A DNA stretch of 64,000 nt. Origin: Armatimonadetes bacterium Uphvl-Ar2 (GTDB lineage Bacteria > Armatimonadota > Fimbriimonadia > Fimbriimonadales > Fimbriimonadaceae). Every line of letters begins with the position of its first letter. Within the stretch, counting starts at the first letter, position 1. The notes below the pieces were generated by a model that was not told the origin of the DNA, searched no databases, and saw nothing but the letters and a program-made list of their open reading frames with translations. Below are positions 1 to 8,985 of the stretch, piece by piece. The translations under genes and the position numbers were made by a program. Location of the stretch: positions 2,542,001-2,606,000 of the forward strand of contig CP021424.1 in NCBI GenBank assembly GCA_002162095.1. Reading direction: 5' to 3'.

Positions 1-472
1 GTCCGTTCTCCAGCACCATCACCAAAAGGGCGCGCCCGGGGCCGAGACCAGAGATCAGCACCTGGCGCACCCTCACATCGCCATTGCGCACCAAAGCCGC
101 CGTGCAAAGCAGGTGCGTGAGACGGCTGAGGGTCTTGGTAGTGGACTTGAGGAGTTCACGGAGGGGCTCGTCTTCGTCAATGGCGTTGCGAATGGACTGA
201 CGATCGGATGAGCGCGGGTCCACGCTCGAAGTGAGATTGTCGACAAAGAAGCGGTAGCCCTGGTCGCTGGGCACGCGTCCGGCACTCTTATGCGGCTGAG
301 AAAGGAACCCAATCTCGGTGATTTCCTTGACTTCGTTGCGGATGGTGGCCGACCGCACGCCCAGGCCGTATTTGGAGGCGATGAGCTCACTGGGGACGGG
401 TTCGGCCCCGACCACATACTCAAGCACGATGGCCCGCAGAATCTGCCGCTGACGATCGGAAAGCTCACTCAT
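1..472 (-). CDS. hrcA: Heat-inducible transcription repressor HrcA (N-terminal part, cut by window edge)
   Basis: The minus strand is open from an ATG at 472 to the window edge and gives about 157 residues. It begins MSELSDRQRQILRAIV and continues with the winged-helix segment LGVRSATIRNEVKEI, then SAGRVPSDQGYRFFVD, all hallmarks of HrcA. HrcA represses class I heat-shock operons (groE, dnaK) by binding CIRCE inverted repeats. No CIRCE element is visible in the 99-bp gap to the divergent gene. The C-terminal effector domain lies outside the window. Confidence 0.93.
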   Translation of the reverse strand, partial: MSELSDRQRQILRAIVLEYVVGAEPVPSELIASKYGLGVRSATIRNEVKEITEIGFLSQPHKSAGRVPSDQGYRFFVDNLTSSVDPRSSDRQSIRNAIDEDEPLRELLKSTTKTLSRLTHLLCTAALVRNGDVRVRQVLISGLGPGRALLVMVLENG

Positions 473-571
473 ACCTGGATGTCGTCAAGTATTCCAAATT
501 GAAGGCTACTATTGATGGGATTGACTGGCTTTCGGCTGGCTTTTGGGGCGGGGAAGGCGTAGAGTATAAGC

Positions 572-2044
572 ATGAGTGCCAGCCCGCGCGACCGAATCAT
601 GGGCGTCGAGACGGAGTTCGGGTGCTTCGTGGTGCCCGAGTTCGGGCGGCCCGAAGGCGCGGTGGAGGCCATCAAGAACCATGTGTTCCTTGACGCCCGG
701 ATGGGGGTCCTAGACCGCCACGCCCGCGATGAAGTCTTTGAGCCCGCCGAAAGCGGGGGCTTCTTGCGAAACGGGGGGCGCCTTTACATTGATGCGGTGG
801 GCAGCCACCTGGAGTACGCCACGGCCGAATGCCGCACTCTGCGCGATCTCATCGCCCAAGACCGAGCGGGCCAACGGATGATCGTGCAGGCGATGCGCGA
901 TATGGGCATTGACGAGGTGGTAGATGTGTATTCGAACTCGGTGGACCACTTTGGGGGGCATACCTTTGGCTGCCACGAGAACTACCTCGTCAAGATGGAC
1001 GAGGACTTTTTTAGTTCGCAGGCGCCCCAGCTCTATCCATTTTTGGTGACGCGGCAGATCTTTGCGGGGGTGGGGCGAGTAGGAGGCCACGAACTGGTGG
1101 AGGGCGGCCCGCCGGCTTACGAGGAACTAGCGGCGAACCCCATTGATTACATTTGGGTGTCCAACGTCTACCGGGTGCATCCTGACCCGACGGTGACGTA
1201 CCAGATCAGCCAGCGGGCCGACCACATCCTGCGCACGATGGCGTCGCGGGTGCGATTCAACCGGGCAATGATCAACCCGAAATGGGAAACGTTTTATGCC
1301 AATGAGGGACGCCACCGCTTGCATGTGCTGTTTGGCGAGGCCAACCAAAGCCGCTACGCTTACGCGCTGAAGGTGGGCACCACGCACTTGGTGCTGCGCT
1401 TGCTGGAAGAAGGCGTCCTGAAGGGACGGCCGCGCCTGCTTCATCCTATCCATGCCCTGCAAGACATCAGCCGCGACCCCACCTACAAGTGGATGGTGGA
1501 CTGTGAACACGGCTCTATGAGCGCGGTGGAGATCCAGCGCGAGCACCTGGAATGGGCGCAACGGTACCAGGGAGAGTCGGAGGAAACGGACTGGGTGTTA
1601 CGCGAGTGGGAGCGCACCCTTGATGACCTTTCTCTCGACCCGATGCGAACCGCTGACCGCCTGGACTGGACGGCCAAGAAGATGATGCTGGCGCGCTACC
1701 TGGAAGATTCGGGCGGTGAGTGGAGCGACGATGCTCTGCATTCCATTGACCTGGAGTATCACAATATCGACCCTGAGAAGAGCTTGTTCCACGCGCTTGG
1801 TTTGCAGGGTTTTGGGGATGACCTGGACGACCTGGATGCCATGACGATCCCGCCGACCAACACCCGGGCGCACGGCCGCGGGAAGCTGGTGAAGCACCTG
1901 CTGGACGGGCCACGACGCCGGGCGGCCATCATTGACTGGAGTGGGGCGGCCGTGGGGCGCGACACCTACCTCGACTTCAGCGACCCCTTTGAACCCGGTG
2001 ACGATGTGCTCAGCCAGCTGGAGCCATCCGCACCAGCAGAATAA
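572..2044 (+). CDS. pafA: Pup ligase / depupylase family protein, PafA-like
   Basis: 490 residues of the carboxylate-amine ligase fold shared by PafA (ligates the ubiquitin-like Pup to lysines) and Dop (deamidates or removes Pup). The N-terminal nucleotide-site motif reads IMGVETEFG, closer to the PafA form than to the GTEVEYG of Dop. NGGRLYIDAVGSHLEYATAE, GCHENYLV, ISQRADHI, RRLHVLFG-like RHRLHVLFG and LKVGTTHLVL follow in family order. The C-terminus has PPTNTRAHGRG and ends in FSDPFEPGD, matching the PafA tail. The start gives nine residues before IMG, normal for the family. Pup and the proteasome subunits are not in this window. The PafA-versus-Dop choice is an inference. Confidence 0.82.
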   Translation: MSASPRDRIMGVETEFGCFVVPEFGRPEGAVEAIKNHVFLDARMGVLDRHARDEVFEPAESGGFLRNGGRLYIDAVGSHLEYATAECRTLRDLIAQDRAGQRMIVQAMRDMGIDEVVDVYSNSVDHFGGHTFGCHENYLVKMDEDFFSSQAPQLYPFLVTRQIFAGVGRVGGHELVEGGPPAYEELAANPIDYIWVSNVYRVHPDPTVTYQISQRADHILRTMASRVRFNRAMINPKWETFYANEGRHRLHVLFGEANQSRYAYALKVGTTHLVLRLLEEGVLKGRPRLLHPIHALQDISRDPTYKWMVDCEHGSMSAVEIQREHLEWAQRYQGESEETDWVLREWERTLDDLSLDPMRTADRLDWTAKKMMLARYLEDSGGEWSDDALHSIDLEYHNIDPEKSLFHALGLQGFGDDLDDLDAMTIPPTNTRAHGRGKLVKHLLDGPRRRAAIIDWSGAAVGRDTYLDFSDPFEPGDDVLSQLEPSAPAE

Positions 2045-2282
2045 CCACCACGATGGCCATGCCGATGCGCATGAGCCGCAGGCGGCCCAGGGCCGCGCGG
2101 CGGGAATCTCCCGGGGGCGTGAGGGAGATCATAAATCCGCCCACCAGATACAGCAAGCCGCCGACGATGAGGGGGATGGGGAGTGGGCCGGTGCTGAAGA
2201 ATGGAAGGAGACTGCACGCGGCCACCAGCACCCCGGCGGTCGCCAGGCTCTGGCCCGTTTGGAGTCTCTTGGCCGGCATCAT
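2010..2282 (-). CDS. Small hypothetical membrane protein
   Basis: 90 residues with three hydrophobic stretches (about 14-32, 35-54 and 71-87) and a positively charged loop (DSRRAALGRLRLMR), consistent with a three-span inner-membrane protein. It begins with ATG 18 bp from the divergent rsmG start, and its 3' end overlaps the 3' end of the pafA-like gene by 35 bp. No family recognised. Short length and overlap keep confidence moderate. Confidence 0.55.
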   Translation of the reverse strand: MMPAKRLQTGQSLATAGVLVAACSLLPFFSTGPLPIPLIVGGLLYLVGGFMISLTPPGDSRRAALGRLRLMRIGMAIVVVILLVRMAPAG

Positions 2283-2300
2283 AGGTAGATTCTACGCGCG

Positions 2301-3047
2301 GTGACGGAATCTTCATTTGACATTGAGCCTGTAATGGGATTCTTGGCCGACCAGGGCCTGCACCCCGACCCCGCCGAACTGGTGGCGTTCTTAGAGGATT
2401 TGTACGAGGTCAACAAAACCACGAACCTGACCCGCATCGCCCCGGAGGATGCGGTGGCTCTGCACGTGCTAGATTCTTTGTTGCCGCAGGACCTGTTCCC
2501 GACCGACAGTTGGGTGCTGGATATCGGATGTGGGCCGGGCTTCCCCGCGTGGCCGCTGGCGTGGGCCCGACCTGACTTGCAGGTGGTGGGGATGGATTCG
2601 GTGGGCAAGATGCACCGCTTCTTGAGCCGTCACGAACGCGCCAATCTGGCCGTAGCCCCTTTACGGGCGGAAGAACCCAAGCGCAGGGAAGAGATGGATG
2701 TGGTGACCGGGCGGGCCGTTGCCCCGCTAGGGATTCAGCTTGAGCTCTCGGCGGCGTATGTGCGGGTGGGCGGCTACGTCATCCCGTTCCGTACCGCCGC
2801 CGAGGAGGAAGATTTCGTTCGAATTCCGGCGGGTCAGCTGGGCCTCAAACTGGTGGACGTGGTCGTCCGCACCCTGCCGGGCCGAGACCTGGAGCGGGCA
2901 TTCCCGATTTACGAAAAGGTGCGGGCGACGCCTAAGGAGTTCCCGCGTCCTTGGGCGACGATGCGGCAGAAACCTCTGCGCCCTCAAGGAACTTCAGCAA
3001 AGACTGAGCCTCCTTCGACACCTGACTCTCCTTCTCAAGAGTCTTGA
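2301..3047 (+). CDS. rsmG: 16S rRNA (guanine-527-N7) methyltransferase RsmG
   Basis: 248 residues starting at GTG. The SAM-binding motif VLDIGCGPGFPAWPLAWARP follows KTTNLTRI and HVLDSLL, the standard RsmG/GidB order. GRAVAPLGIQLELSAAYVRVGG corresponds to the conserved VTGRAVA region. The enzyme methylates G527 in the 530 loop of 16S rRNA, using S-adenosylmethionine. The last 35 or so residues are low-complexity and overlap the converging lipoprotein gene by 116 bp, so the natural C-terminus may be ragged. Unlike many genomes, it is not beside mnmG or parAB here. Confidence 0.93.
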   Translation: MTESSFDIEPVMGFLADQGLHPDPAELVAFLEDLYEVNKTTNLTRIAPEDAVALHVLDSLLPQDLFPTDSWVLDIGCGPGFPAWPLAWARPDLQVVGMDSVGKMHRFLSRHERANLAVAPLRAEEPKRREEMDVVTGRAVAPLGIQLELSAAYVRVGGYVIPFRTAAEEEDFVRIPAGQLGLKLVDVVVRTLPGRDLERAFPIYEKVRATPKEFPRPWATMRQKPLRPQGTSAKTEPPSTPDSPSQES

Positions 3048-3585
3048 GGATGGCCTTGGCCTCATCGAGGCGCTTAAGCTGCACGAGCGCCCGCGCCTGC
3101 ATCAGCTTGTAGGTACCGAGGGGGAATTTCTCATCCGCGCGCTTGGCATCGGCGAGGGCCTGCTCGTAGTCACCGGTGAGGAACGCATTCGCGGCGAGGT
3201 CAGACAGGGCACTCGCGACGTCTACATCCGCGCCGGGGGCGTTGGTCTTGGGGAACACCGCCCGGGCCTGCGCGGCCGCCGCCTTGGATTCATCTTGCCG
3301 GCCGAGAGCCAAGAGGAAGCGCGCTCGCAAAAGGTACGGCTGGAACCGCTTGGGGTCGTAGGCAATGAGGGCGTCCGTGTCCTTGAGGGCGGTTTCCAGT
3401 GCGGTCTGGTCCGCCTTGGTTTGCGGGTTGCCCTGCTCGTAGTTCTGCATAGCGGCGAGCGTGTTGTCCACCACCAACTGGGTCTTGGCGAAGTACTCCG
3501 CTTCGTTCTTGATCGTTGGATTCATGCCGCTGCACCCCCCGATGAGAAGAGCGAGGACCAGGAGGAGACTAGTTCGCCACCACAT
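2932..3585 (-). CDS. Tetratricopeptide-repeat lipoprotein
   Basis: 217 residues with a lipoprotein signal ending in the lipobox LIGGC (Cys about residue 18), then helical repeats with TPR-like spacing (FQPYLLRARFLLALGRQDES, TGDYEQALADAKRADEKFP, ARALVQLKRLDEAKAIL). It is probably a membrane-anchored protein-interaction scaffold. Its ATG lies inside the last codons of leuS (17-bp overlap), so the two are likely translationally coupled. The 3' end runs into the converging rsmG. Specific function unknown. Confidence 0.85.
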   Translation of the reverse strand: MWWRTSLLLVLALLIGGCSGMNPTIKNEAEYFAKTQLVVDNTLAAMQNYEQGNPQTKADQTALETALKDTDALIAYDPKRFQPYLLRARFLLALGRQDESKAAAAQARAVFPKTNAPGADVDVASALSDLAANAFLTGDYEQALADAKRADEKFPLGTYKLMQARALVQLKRLDEAKAILKTLEKESQVSKEAQSLLKFLEGAEVSAASSPKDAGTP

Positions 3586-6500
3586 TCACGAGCTTCCCAG
3601 GGATCACGATGACCTTACGGACGGTCTTGCCATCAAGATGCGCCTTCACCTTCTCAGACGCCAGAGCGTGCTGTTCCAGTTCTTCGTTGCCTAATCCCGC
3701 GGGCAAGGTGATGGTGTCGCGGAGCTTGCCATTGACCTGCACGGCCACGGTGACTTCATCCTCGGCCGCCAGGGCTTCGATGGCTGCGGGCCACGATTCG
3801 TTGAGCGTGAACTCTTCATAACCGAGGCCAGACCACATCTCGTCGGCGGTGTGCGGGGCGGCAGGCGCCAAAACGCGGATGAAGGCGCTGAGGGCTTCGC
3901 TCCAGGCCGCTTGCTCGGCTTCCGTGAGACTGTTCGCGTCCTTCGGCATCAGGTCGCCGTACTTGTTGAGCGCCGTCATCATCGCCGAGATGTAGGTGTT
4001 GAAGGCAAAACGCTCGATGTCGTGGCCGCACTTGGCGACCATCTGGTGGGTCGCGCGCCGAATCTGGCGGGAGAGGTCCGTGGCGTCGTGCTGGTCAATC
4101 ATCAGAGCCCAGTCCGGTTGATAGATAGAGCTCAGCTCGGCGCCCCACTTCATCACGCGGCTGAGGAAGCGCACACTGCCTTGCATGCCTTCGTTACTCC
4201 ATTGCACGTTCTGCTCGAACGGAGCGACAAAGAGCTCAAACACGCGGAGAGCATCGGCGCCGTATTCGGCCACCGCCTCATCGGGGGTGACGATGTTGCC
4301 CTTGGATTTGCTCATCCGGACCCACTTCCAAGTCACGTCGGACTCAGGAAGCTTGGCCGCCTCGTCGTAAGAGATGAGAATGCCGTCTTCACCGACTTCG
4401 AGGCGTTCGCCTTCGCGGGGTTGGCGGTAAGGAGTGCGCCCCAAAACCTGCCCCTGGTTGATGAGGCGCCGGAACGGCTCATTCACCGGCACCAGTCCCG
4501 CATCGTAGAGCACCTTGGTCCAGAACCGGGCGTACAGCAGGTGCATCACGGCGTGTTCGGCGCCGCCGACGTAGCAGTCCACCGGCATCCACTTGGCCAC
4601 CTTCTCCGGGTCCCAAGCTTGGTCTTGGTTAAACGGGTCGCTGAACCGCAGGAAGTACCAACTCGAACAAGCGAAGCCGCCCATGGTGTCGGTTTCGCGC
4701 TGGCCCAGCGTGCCGTCCTGGGTGGTGGTGTTGACAAACTCGGGAATGCCCGCCAGCGGCGAGGAACCGTCGTCCCCTGGCTCATAGTGCTCCACGTCGG
4801 GAAGGGTGACGGGGAGTTGGTCTTCGGGCACGAGTTCCATGCCGCCCTCGGAGTTGTATACGACCGGGATCGGGCAGCCCCAATAGCGCTGGCGGCTGAT
4901 GAGCCAGTCGCGCATCTTGAAGTTGACTTTCCGTTCGCCGATGCCTTCGGCTTCCATCCAATCGGCCAGGCGGGCCTTGGCTTCCTCGACCTTGAGCCCG
5001 GTGTGCGAGCCCGAGTTGATCAAGTAGCCATCGGTAGCGGCGTAGGGAAGCTCGGGGATGGAATCAATCGCCGGCGCGATGACGGGCACCACCGGCAAGT
5101 CGTACTTTTGGGCGAATTCGAAGTCGCGTTCATCGTGGCCCGGCACGGCCATGATCCCGCCGGTGCCGTAGTTCATCAGCACGTAGTCGGCCAGGTAGAG
5201 CGGCACATGCTTGCCCGTGGCTGGATTGACGGCGTAGGCGCCCGTAAAGGCACCCGTCTTGGGGCGATCCACGGCCGTGCGGTCGGTTTCGCTGAGCTCG
5301 CGCGCTTGCTTTTGGTACTGCGCAATGACCGCGCGGTGGCGAGGGCGGACCCGCTTGGCGATGGTCTTGACGAGGGGATGCTCGGGGGCCAGGACGCAGA
5401 ACGTGACGCCATAGATGGTGTCGATCCGGGTGGTGAAAGCCCGGAACGACATCGGCTTCGCCCGCACGGTGAGTTCATCGGGCTCTTCCGTGGCGTCGAT
5501 GAAGTCCTCGAAGGCATCTTCGATGGTGTCGAAGTGGTCCCCGGCGGCCTCCAGGTGCATCAGGGCTGCACGCACCGTGGCCGCCTCGCCCTTGAACTGG
5601 GCGACCTCGTCAATCAGCTCTTCCAGCAGATCTTCAATGGCATCGGCGCGGCGCTGCGGCCCCTCGGCAATCGTGCGAAGGGTGCCAAGGTCATCCGAGG
5701 AAAAGGCGGCAGGTTCAAAGATCGGGCTGGCGGCCAGCACGAGCAGGGTTTGGCACCGGGCCAAGGCTTCAGTGGCGTTCAGGGTTTCCAGGCACGTCTT
5801 GGCGGCGCGGATGGATTCCAGAGCTTGATCTTGGGCGCGTTCGAGGTCCGGGAACGAGGCGCGCAGGTCCTCGACGGCATGGGCTGGGTTGGCGAGGTCT
5901 TCGCCCTGAATCACGACGTCCAGCGAGAACTCCACGCCCTCGCTTCGCCCGATCCAGTTACGTTGCATCTGCTTGATGCCTTCGGGCCAGTCAATGGTAT
6001 CGAGGTCATCCAGCAGGCGCTGGGCGTACTTGGTGATACAGAAAAACCACTGCGGGATCTCCTTCTTCTCCACCAGGGCGCCGCTGCGCTCGGCCCGGCC
6101 GCCAATGATTTCCTCGTCGGCCAGCACGGTCTTTTCGACCGGATCCCAGTTGACAGTGGCCATGCGGCGTTCGGCCAGCCCGCGATCAAACAGGAGTTTA
6201 AAGATCCACTGTGTCCAGCGGTAGTAGTCGGGGTCGCTGGACTTGAACGTGCGCGACCAGTCGTAGCCGATACCCACCAAATCCATCTGGCGGCGGTAGT
6301 TGGCGGCGTAGTCGTCAATCATCCCGGCGGGATGGCGCTTCCGCTTGATGGCTTCGTTCTCGGCGGGCAGGCCAAAGGCATCGAAGCCCATGGGGTGCAG
6401 CACGTTGTAGCCCTGCATGCGCTTCATGCGGGCAATGGCATCGGTGGGGATGTAGTTGCGGCAGTGCCCAACACTTAGGCCCGCACCGCTCGGGTAGGGA

Positions 6501-6622
6501 AAGAAGTCGAGCGCGTAGAACTTGGGTCGCCCTTCGATCTCCTGGGTCAGGAAGAGATCAGCGTCTTGCCAACGGGCGCGCCACTTCGACTCAAACTCAT
6601 CGGGAAGGTACCGATCCAACAT
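3569..6622 (-). CDS. leuS: Leucyl-tRNA synthetase with a large insertion in the editing-domain region
   Basis: 1017 residues against a usual 810-880. The HIGH-type signature is SVGHCRNY (about 50-57) in the context FFPYPSGAGLSVGHCRNY. The KMSKS-type signature is MSKSKGNIVTPDE, and the editing-site motif is TTRIDTIYGV at about 397. The segment after IGRSEGVEF (about 224-232) up to FTTRIDT (about 396) is roughly 160 residues, where most LeuRS have 15-30. It is acidic and helical in look. The zinc-knuckle cysteines of many LeuRS are absent (VNWDP rather than NWCP; GGRAERSG). The gene lies 36 bp downstream of an exported-protein gene and overlaps the TPR lipoprotein. Confidence 0.97.
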   Translation of the reverse strand: MLDRYLPDEFESKWRARWQDADLFLTQEIEGRPKFYALDFFPYPSGAGLSVGHCRNYIPTDAIARMKRMQGYNVLHPMGFDAFGLPAENEAIKRKRHPAGMIDDYAANYRRQMDLVGIGYDWSRTFKSSDPDYYRWTQWIFKLLFDRGLAERRMATVNWDPVEKTVLADEEIIGGRAERSGALVEKKEIPQWFFCITKYAQRLLDDLDTIDWPEGIKQMQRNWIGRSEGVEFSLDVVIQGEDLANPAHAVEDLRASFPDLERAQDQALESIRAAKTCLETLNATEALARCQTLLVLAASPIFEPAAFSSDDLGTLRTIAEGPQRRADAIEDLLEELIDEVAQFKGEAATVRAALMHLEAAGDHFDTIEDAFEDFIDATEEPDELTVRAKPMSFRAFTTRIDTIYGVTFCVLAPEHPLVKTIAKRVRPRHRAVIAQYQKQARELSETDRTAVDRPKTGAFTGAYAVNPATGKHVPLYLADYVLMNYGTGGIMAVPGHDERDFEFAQKYDLPVVPVIAPAIDSIPELPYAATDGYLINSGSHTGLKVEEAKARLADWMEAEGIGERKVNFKMRDWLISRQRYWGCPIPVVYNSEGGMELVPEDQLPVTLPDVEHYEPGDDGSSPLAGIPEFVNTTTQDGTLGQRETDTMGGFACSSWYFLRFSDPFNQDQAWDPEKVAKWMPVDCYVGGAEHAVMHLLYARFWTKVLYDAGLVPVNEPFRRLINQGQVLGRTPYRQPREGERLEVGEDGILISYDEAAKLPESDVTWKWVRMSKSKGNIVTPDEAVAEYGADALRVFELFVAPFEQNVQWSNEGMQGSVRFLSRVMKWGAELSSIYQPDWALMIDQHDATDLSRQIRRATHQMVAKCGHDIERFAFNTYISAMMTALNKYGDLMPKDANSLTEAEQAAWSEALSAFIRVLAPAAPHTADEMWSGLGYEEFTLNESWPAAIEALAAEDEVTVAVQVNGKLRDTITLPAGLGNEELEQHALASEKVKAHLDGKTVRKVIVIPGKLVNVVAN

Positions 6623-6658
6623 CCTAGATGGCGTTGTACCTTCCCGGTTCGAGGGTGA

Positions 6659-8938
6659 TTAGGGAGCCTGCTGGTTCCCGTTGCCCATGCGTTGCGTCAT
6701 GTTGGCCATGCGCTGCTTGGTCTCGTTGTAGGCCCGCGTGTATTCAGCCTGCATTTCGCGCGGGAGCTGGCTGAAGTTCGAGACCGTGGACCCCTCAAAG
6801 TTTGAGTCGCGGAGCTGCCGAGTCATTGTCACGCCGCGGGCCAGCTGGAACGTAAACGTGTAGGTGACTTGGCTGCCCACACGGAACTGCGTGAGCTCCG
6901 GCCCGTTCATGTTGATGCGGCCTTGGGTGGCACTTTGCATGGCCTCCTGGGCGGCCTTGGTGGACCCCAATTGCCCGGGTGTGGTGACGCGGCCGCCGCC
7001 CCCCGTGCCCGTCATGGCCTTGAGGACTTGATTGCCGCGGGCGGTGATTTGGAGGAGGGTTTCACCCGGGATGCCGCGCGGAAGAACCTCGGTGCGCTCA
7101 TCCATCATCGAGCCACCAAAGATCATCGGCAGGCTTCCACCGGCGCGTCCGAGGGTCGCCGAAATCGTGACCATGGTTTGGCTCTGTTGGTTGTTGTCTT
7201 CCCGTTGCACCGTCGGACCCGGATCGTCATTGAAAACATCCCAGAACATTCGATCATTGATCTGGCCACCCATGCGGGTGGGATAGACCGTGACCGGGGC
7301 CGCCGCATTACCAGTCGTCGGAGCCGGTCGCTGGTTGGCGGGTAGTTGATCCCAAATCTGCAGGGCGGTGCGGTCGGCACCGTAGACCGTGCGAATTTGG
7401 TTCCCCACGAGAGCATCCAGACGCGAGGCGACCGAGATATCCAATCCCGACTGGAATTGCGGCTCGGCACTCGTGGTGGAATATCGCGCAATCTGATCGA
7501 GGCGTAGCGCGCCCTGACCGTAGCCCGCTTGAAGGGCGTTCGCGAGGGCCTTGCGGTCCACGCGGCCGCCGGCGGCTTTGGCGAGATCCATGGGCCGAAT
7601 CACTTGGGTGGCCCTGACCTTCAAAGATTCATAGCCCTCGCCTTCGAACCAGGTGGCGTACTCCTTATCCGTGAGGATTCCCCGACCGAAGCGAATCGCT
7701 GCACTCTCAAACAGGCTGTCCGAGAGCCAGATCACGTAGTCGTTGTCGGGCGTTGCGGCGCGCATGAGGGGCGCCACAAACCAGCCCAGCGGTTCATTCG
7801 CATCGGGCGTAGTCAGGAGTTCTACCCACGTCTTGGAAACGGGTTCGGAATCCTGTTCGCCCCCATCAAAACTGAAAACATCATTTCCTCCTCCGTCGCC
7901 ACCCGCCGCAATCGCGAAGCCGACCTGAGTGACGATTTGACCAAGGCCGCCGCCATTGCGACCGCCGAAGAACGCCAGGTTCTCCTTAAGCTCGGGCGAG
8001 AGGTCAATGGGCTTGCCTTCGGGGGCCGGGGCTTCCGGTGGTGTGGTCATTCCGCTCAGGCCGAAGGACATAATTGTCTGCTGATCGCCTGTGAACTGCG
8101 AAGTGGAAAAGAATCCCGTAGCCAAACTCGTGCCTTGCGGGTCCGTCATTGTCATCTCAATATTGAGGCTGCCTCCATCGGTCGAACGGCGAACAATCAA
8201 GAACACCCGACTGGCGCCATCCTGGCGAAGAATGTCCTCATTGGAACGTCGTTCGCCACCTCCGCCGGCACGGATGCGGCCCATCATCTGTCCCATTTGG
8301 GGAGCATTGGCCATGTCCTCCAAGTAAGTCCGAACCAAGCTAGGAAGATTCACAGCCAGCGGCTTTTGCATCGGTGTATTCCGATTGGCGAACACAAGCC
8401 GCTCACCCGGGGCCATCTTGGCCAAGGTGGCGCGCGGAAGGCTAAGAAGAAGGCGCATGGCCGTTCGGTTGCCCGGCACCCCATCGCGGAACATACGGGC
8501 GGCGTTCTGCATCTGCTCGGGCGTCATGTTCGGCCCCATGGCGCCGTCCATCTTCGGCACGCCTTCACCCACGATCTTCTCCATCTCCTTCAGAGCCTTT
8601 TGGAGTTCCTCTTCGAAACGGTCGGCGCGGGCTCGCTCATCTCGCCGCATTTCCACGCTATCTCGGCCCAAATAGGCAGTTCCGTTTCGCTGTGTCCACT
8701 TGCCCTTGGTGGCGGAAGCCAGAGCTTCCAGCGCATCATCCAGGGTCACATCGGACCATTCGACGCTCACCACGTCATCTTTCACGTCGCCGCTGGCTTC
8801 GAACTTGAATCCGGTATCGGCGCTGAGTTGCGCGAGAACGGCTTCCATCGAGCCCGCTTTCACGGAGAGATCAATGAGCGAATCCTGCGGAGTTGCAGGG
8901 GTCGCGAAAAGAGCCAGCGCCAAGCCAATGAGGTTCAT
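6659..8938 (-). CDS. Large exported protein with an N-terminal STN-like domain
   Basis: 759 residues with a signal peptide (MNLIGLALALFATPATPQ). About residues 20-95 resemble a secretin/TonB short N-terminal (STN) domain: VKAGSMEAVLAQLSADTGFKF, then VTLDDALEALASATKGKW. The remainder is a long soluble region with no motif I recognise, rich in Gly, Met and Gln, ending NMTQRMGNGNQQAP. It lacks the C-terminal secretin barrel signature, so it is not itself a secretin. It may be a periplasmic or surface component. A strong sigma70-type promoter sits directly upstream and would give an almost leaderless mRNA. Confidence 0.8.
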   Translation of the reverse strand: MNLIGLALALFATPATPQDSLIDLSVKAGSMEAVLAQLSADTGFKFEASGDVKDDVVSVEWSDVTLDDALEALASATKGKWTQRNGTAYLGRDSVEMRRDERARADRFEEELQKALKEMEKIVGEGVPKMDGAMGPNMTPEQMQNAARMFRDGVPGNRTAMRLLLSLPRATLAKMAPGERLVFANRNTPMQKPLAVNLPSLVRTYLEDMANAPQMGQMMGRIRAGGGGERRSNEDILRQDGASRVFLIVRRSTDGGSLNIEMTMTDPQGTSLATGFFSTSQFTGDQQTIMSFGLSGMTTPPEAPAPEGKPIDLSPELKENLAFFGGRNGGGLGQIVTQVGFAIAAGGDGGGNDVFSFDGGEQDSEPVSKTWVELLTTPDANEPLGWFVAPLMRAATPDNDYVIWLSDSLFESAAIRFGRGILTDKEYATWFEGEGYESLKVRATQVIRPMDLAKAAGGRVDRKALANALQAGYGQGALRLDQIARYSTTSAEPQFQSGLDISVASRLDALVGNQIRTVYGADRTALQIWDQLPANQRPAPTTGNAAAPVTVYPTRMGGQINDRMFWDVFNDDPGPTVQREDNNQQSQTMVTISATLGRAGGSLPMIFGGSMMDERTEVLPRGIPGETLLQITARGNQVLKAMTGTGGGGRVTTPGQLGSTKAAQEAMQSATQGRINMNGPELTQFRVGSQVTYTFTFQLARGVTMTRQLRDSNFEGSTVSNFSQLPREMQAEYTRAYNETKQRMANMTQRMGNGNQQAP

Positions 8939-8948
8939 AAGTAGTACC

Positions 8949-8977
8949 CTTATACGTTGTACGATTTGTTAAGTCAA
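8949..8977 (-). promoter_or_regulatory. Sigma70-type promoter of the exported STN-like protein gene
   Basis: Read on the minus strand: TTGACT (8972-8977), exactly 17 bp, TATAAG (8949-8954). The predicted transcription start, about 7 nt past the -10 box, falls within a few bases of the ATG at 8938. No Shine-Dalgarno sequence fits between, so the transcript is probably leaderless. Confidence 0.7.
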
Positions 8978-8985
8978 ATGTGTTC

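Noticed and set aside
473-571. Possible CIRCE operator between hrcA and the pafA-like gene
   Set aside because: No TTAGCACTC/GAGTGCTAA inverted repeat, even allowing a few mismatches.
3851-6478. 875-residue plus-strand open frame
   Set aside because: It is the complement of leuS; the leuS frame carries every family motif while this frame shows none. Long antisense frames are expected in high-GC DNA.
7529-8944. 471-residue plus-strand open frame
   Set aside because: Complement of the exported STN-like gene, with no recognisable motif and no start signals.
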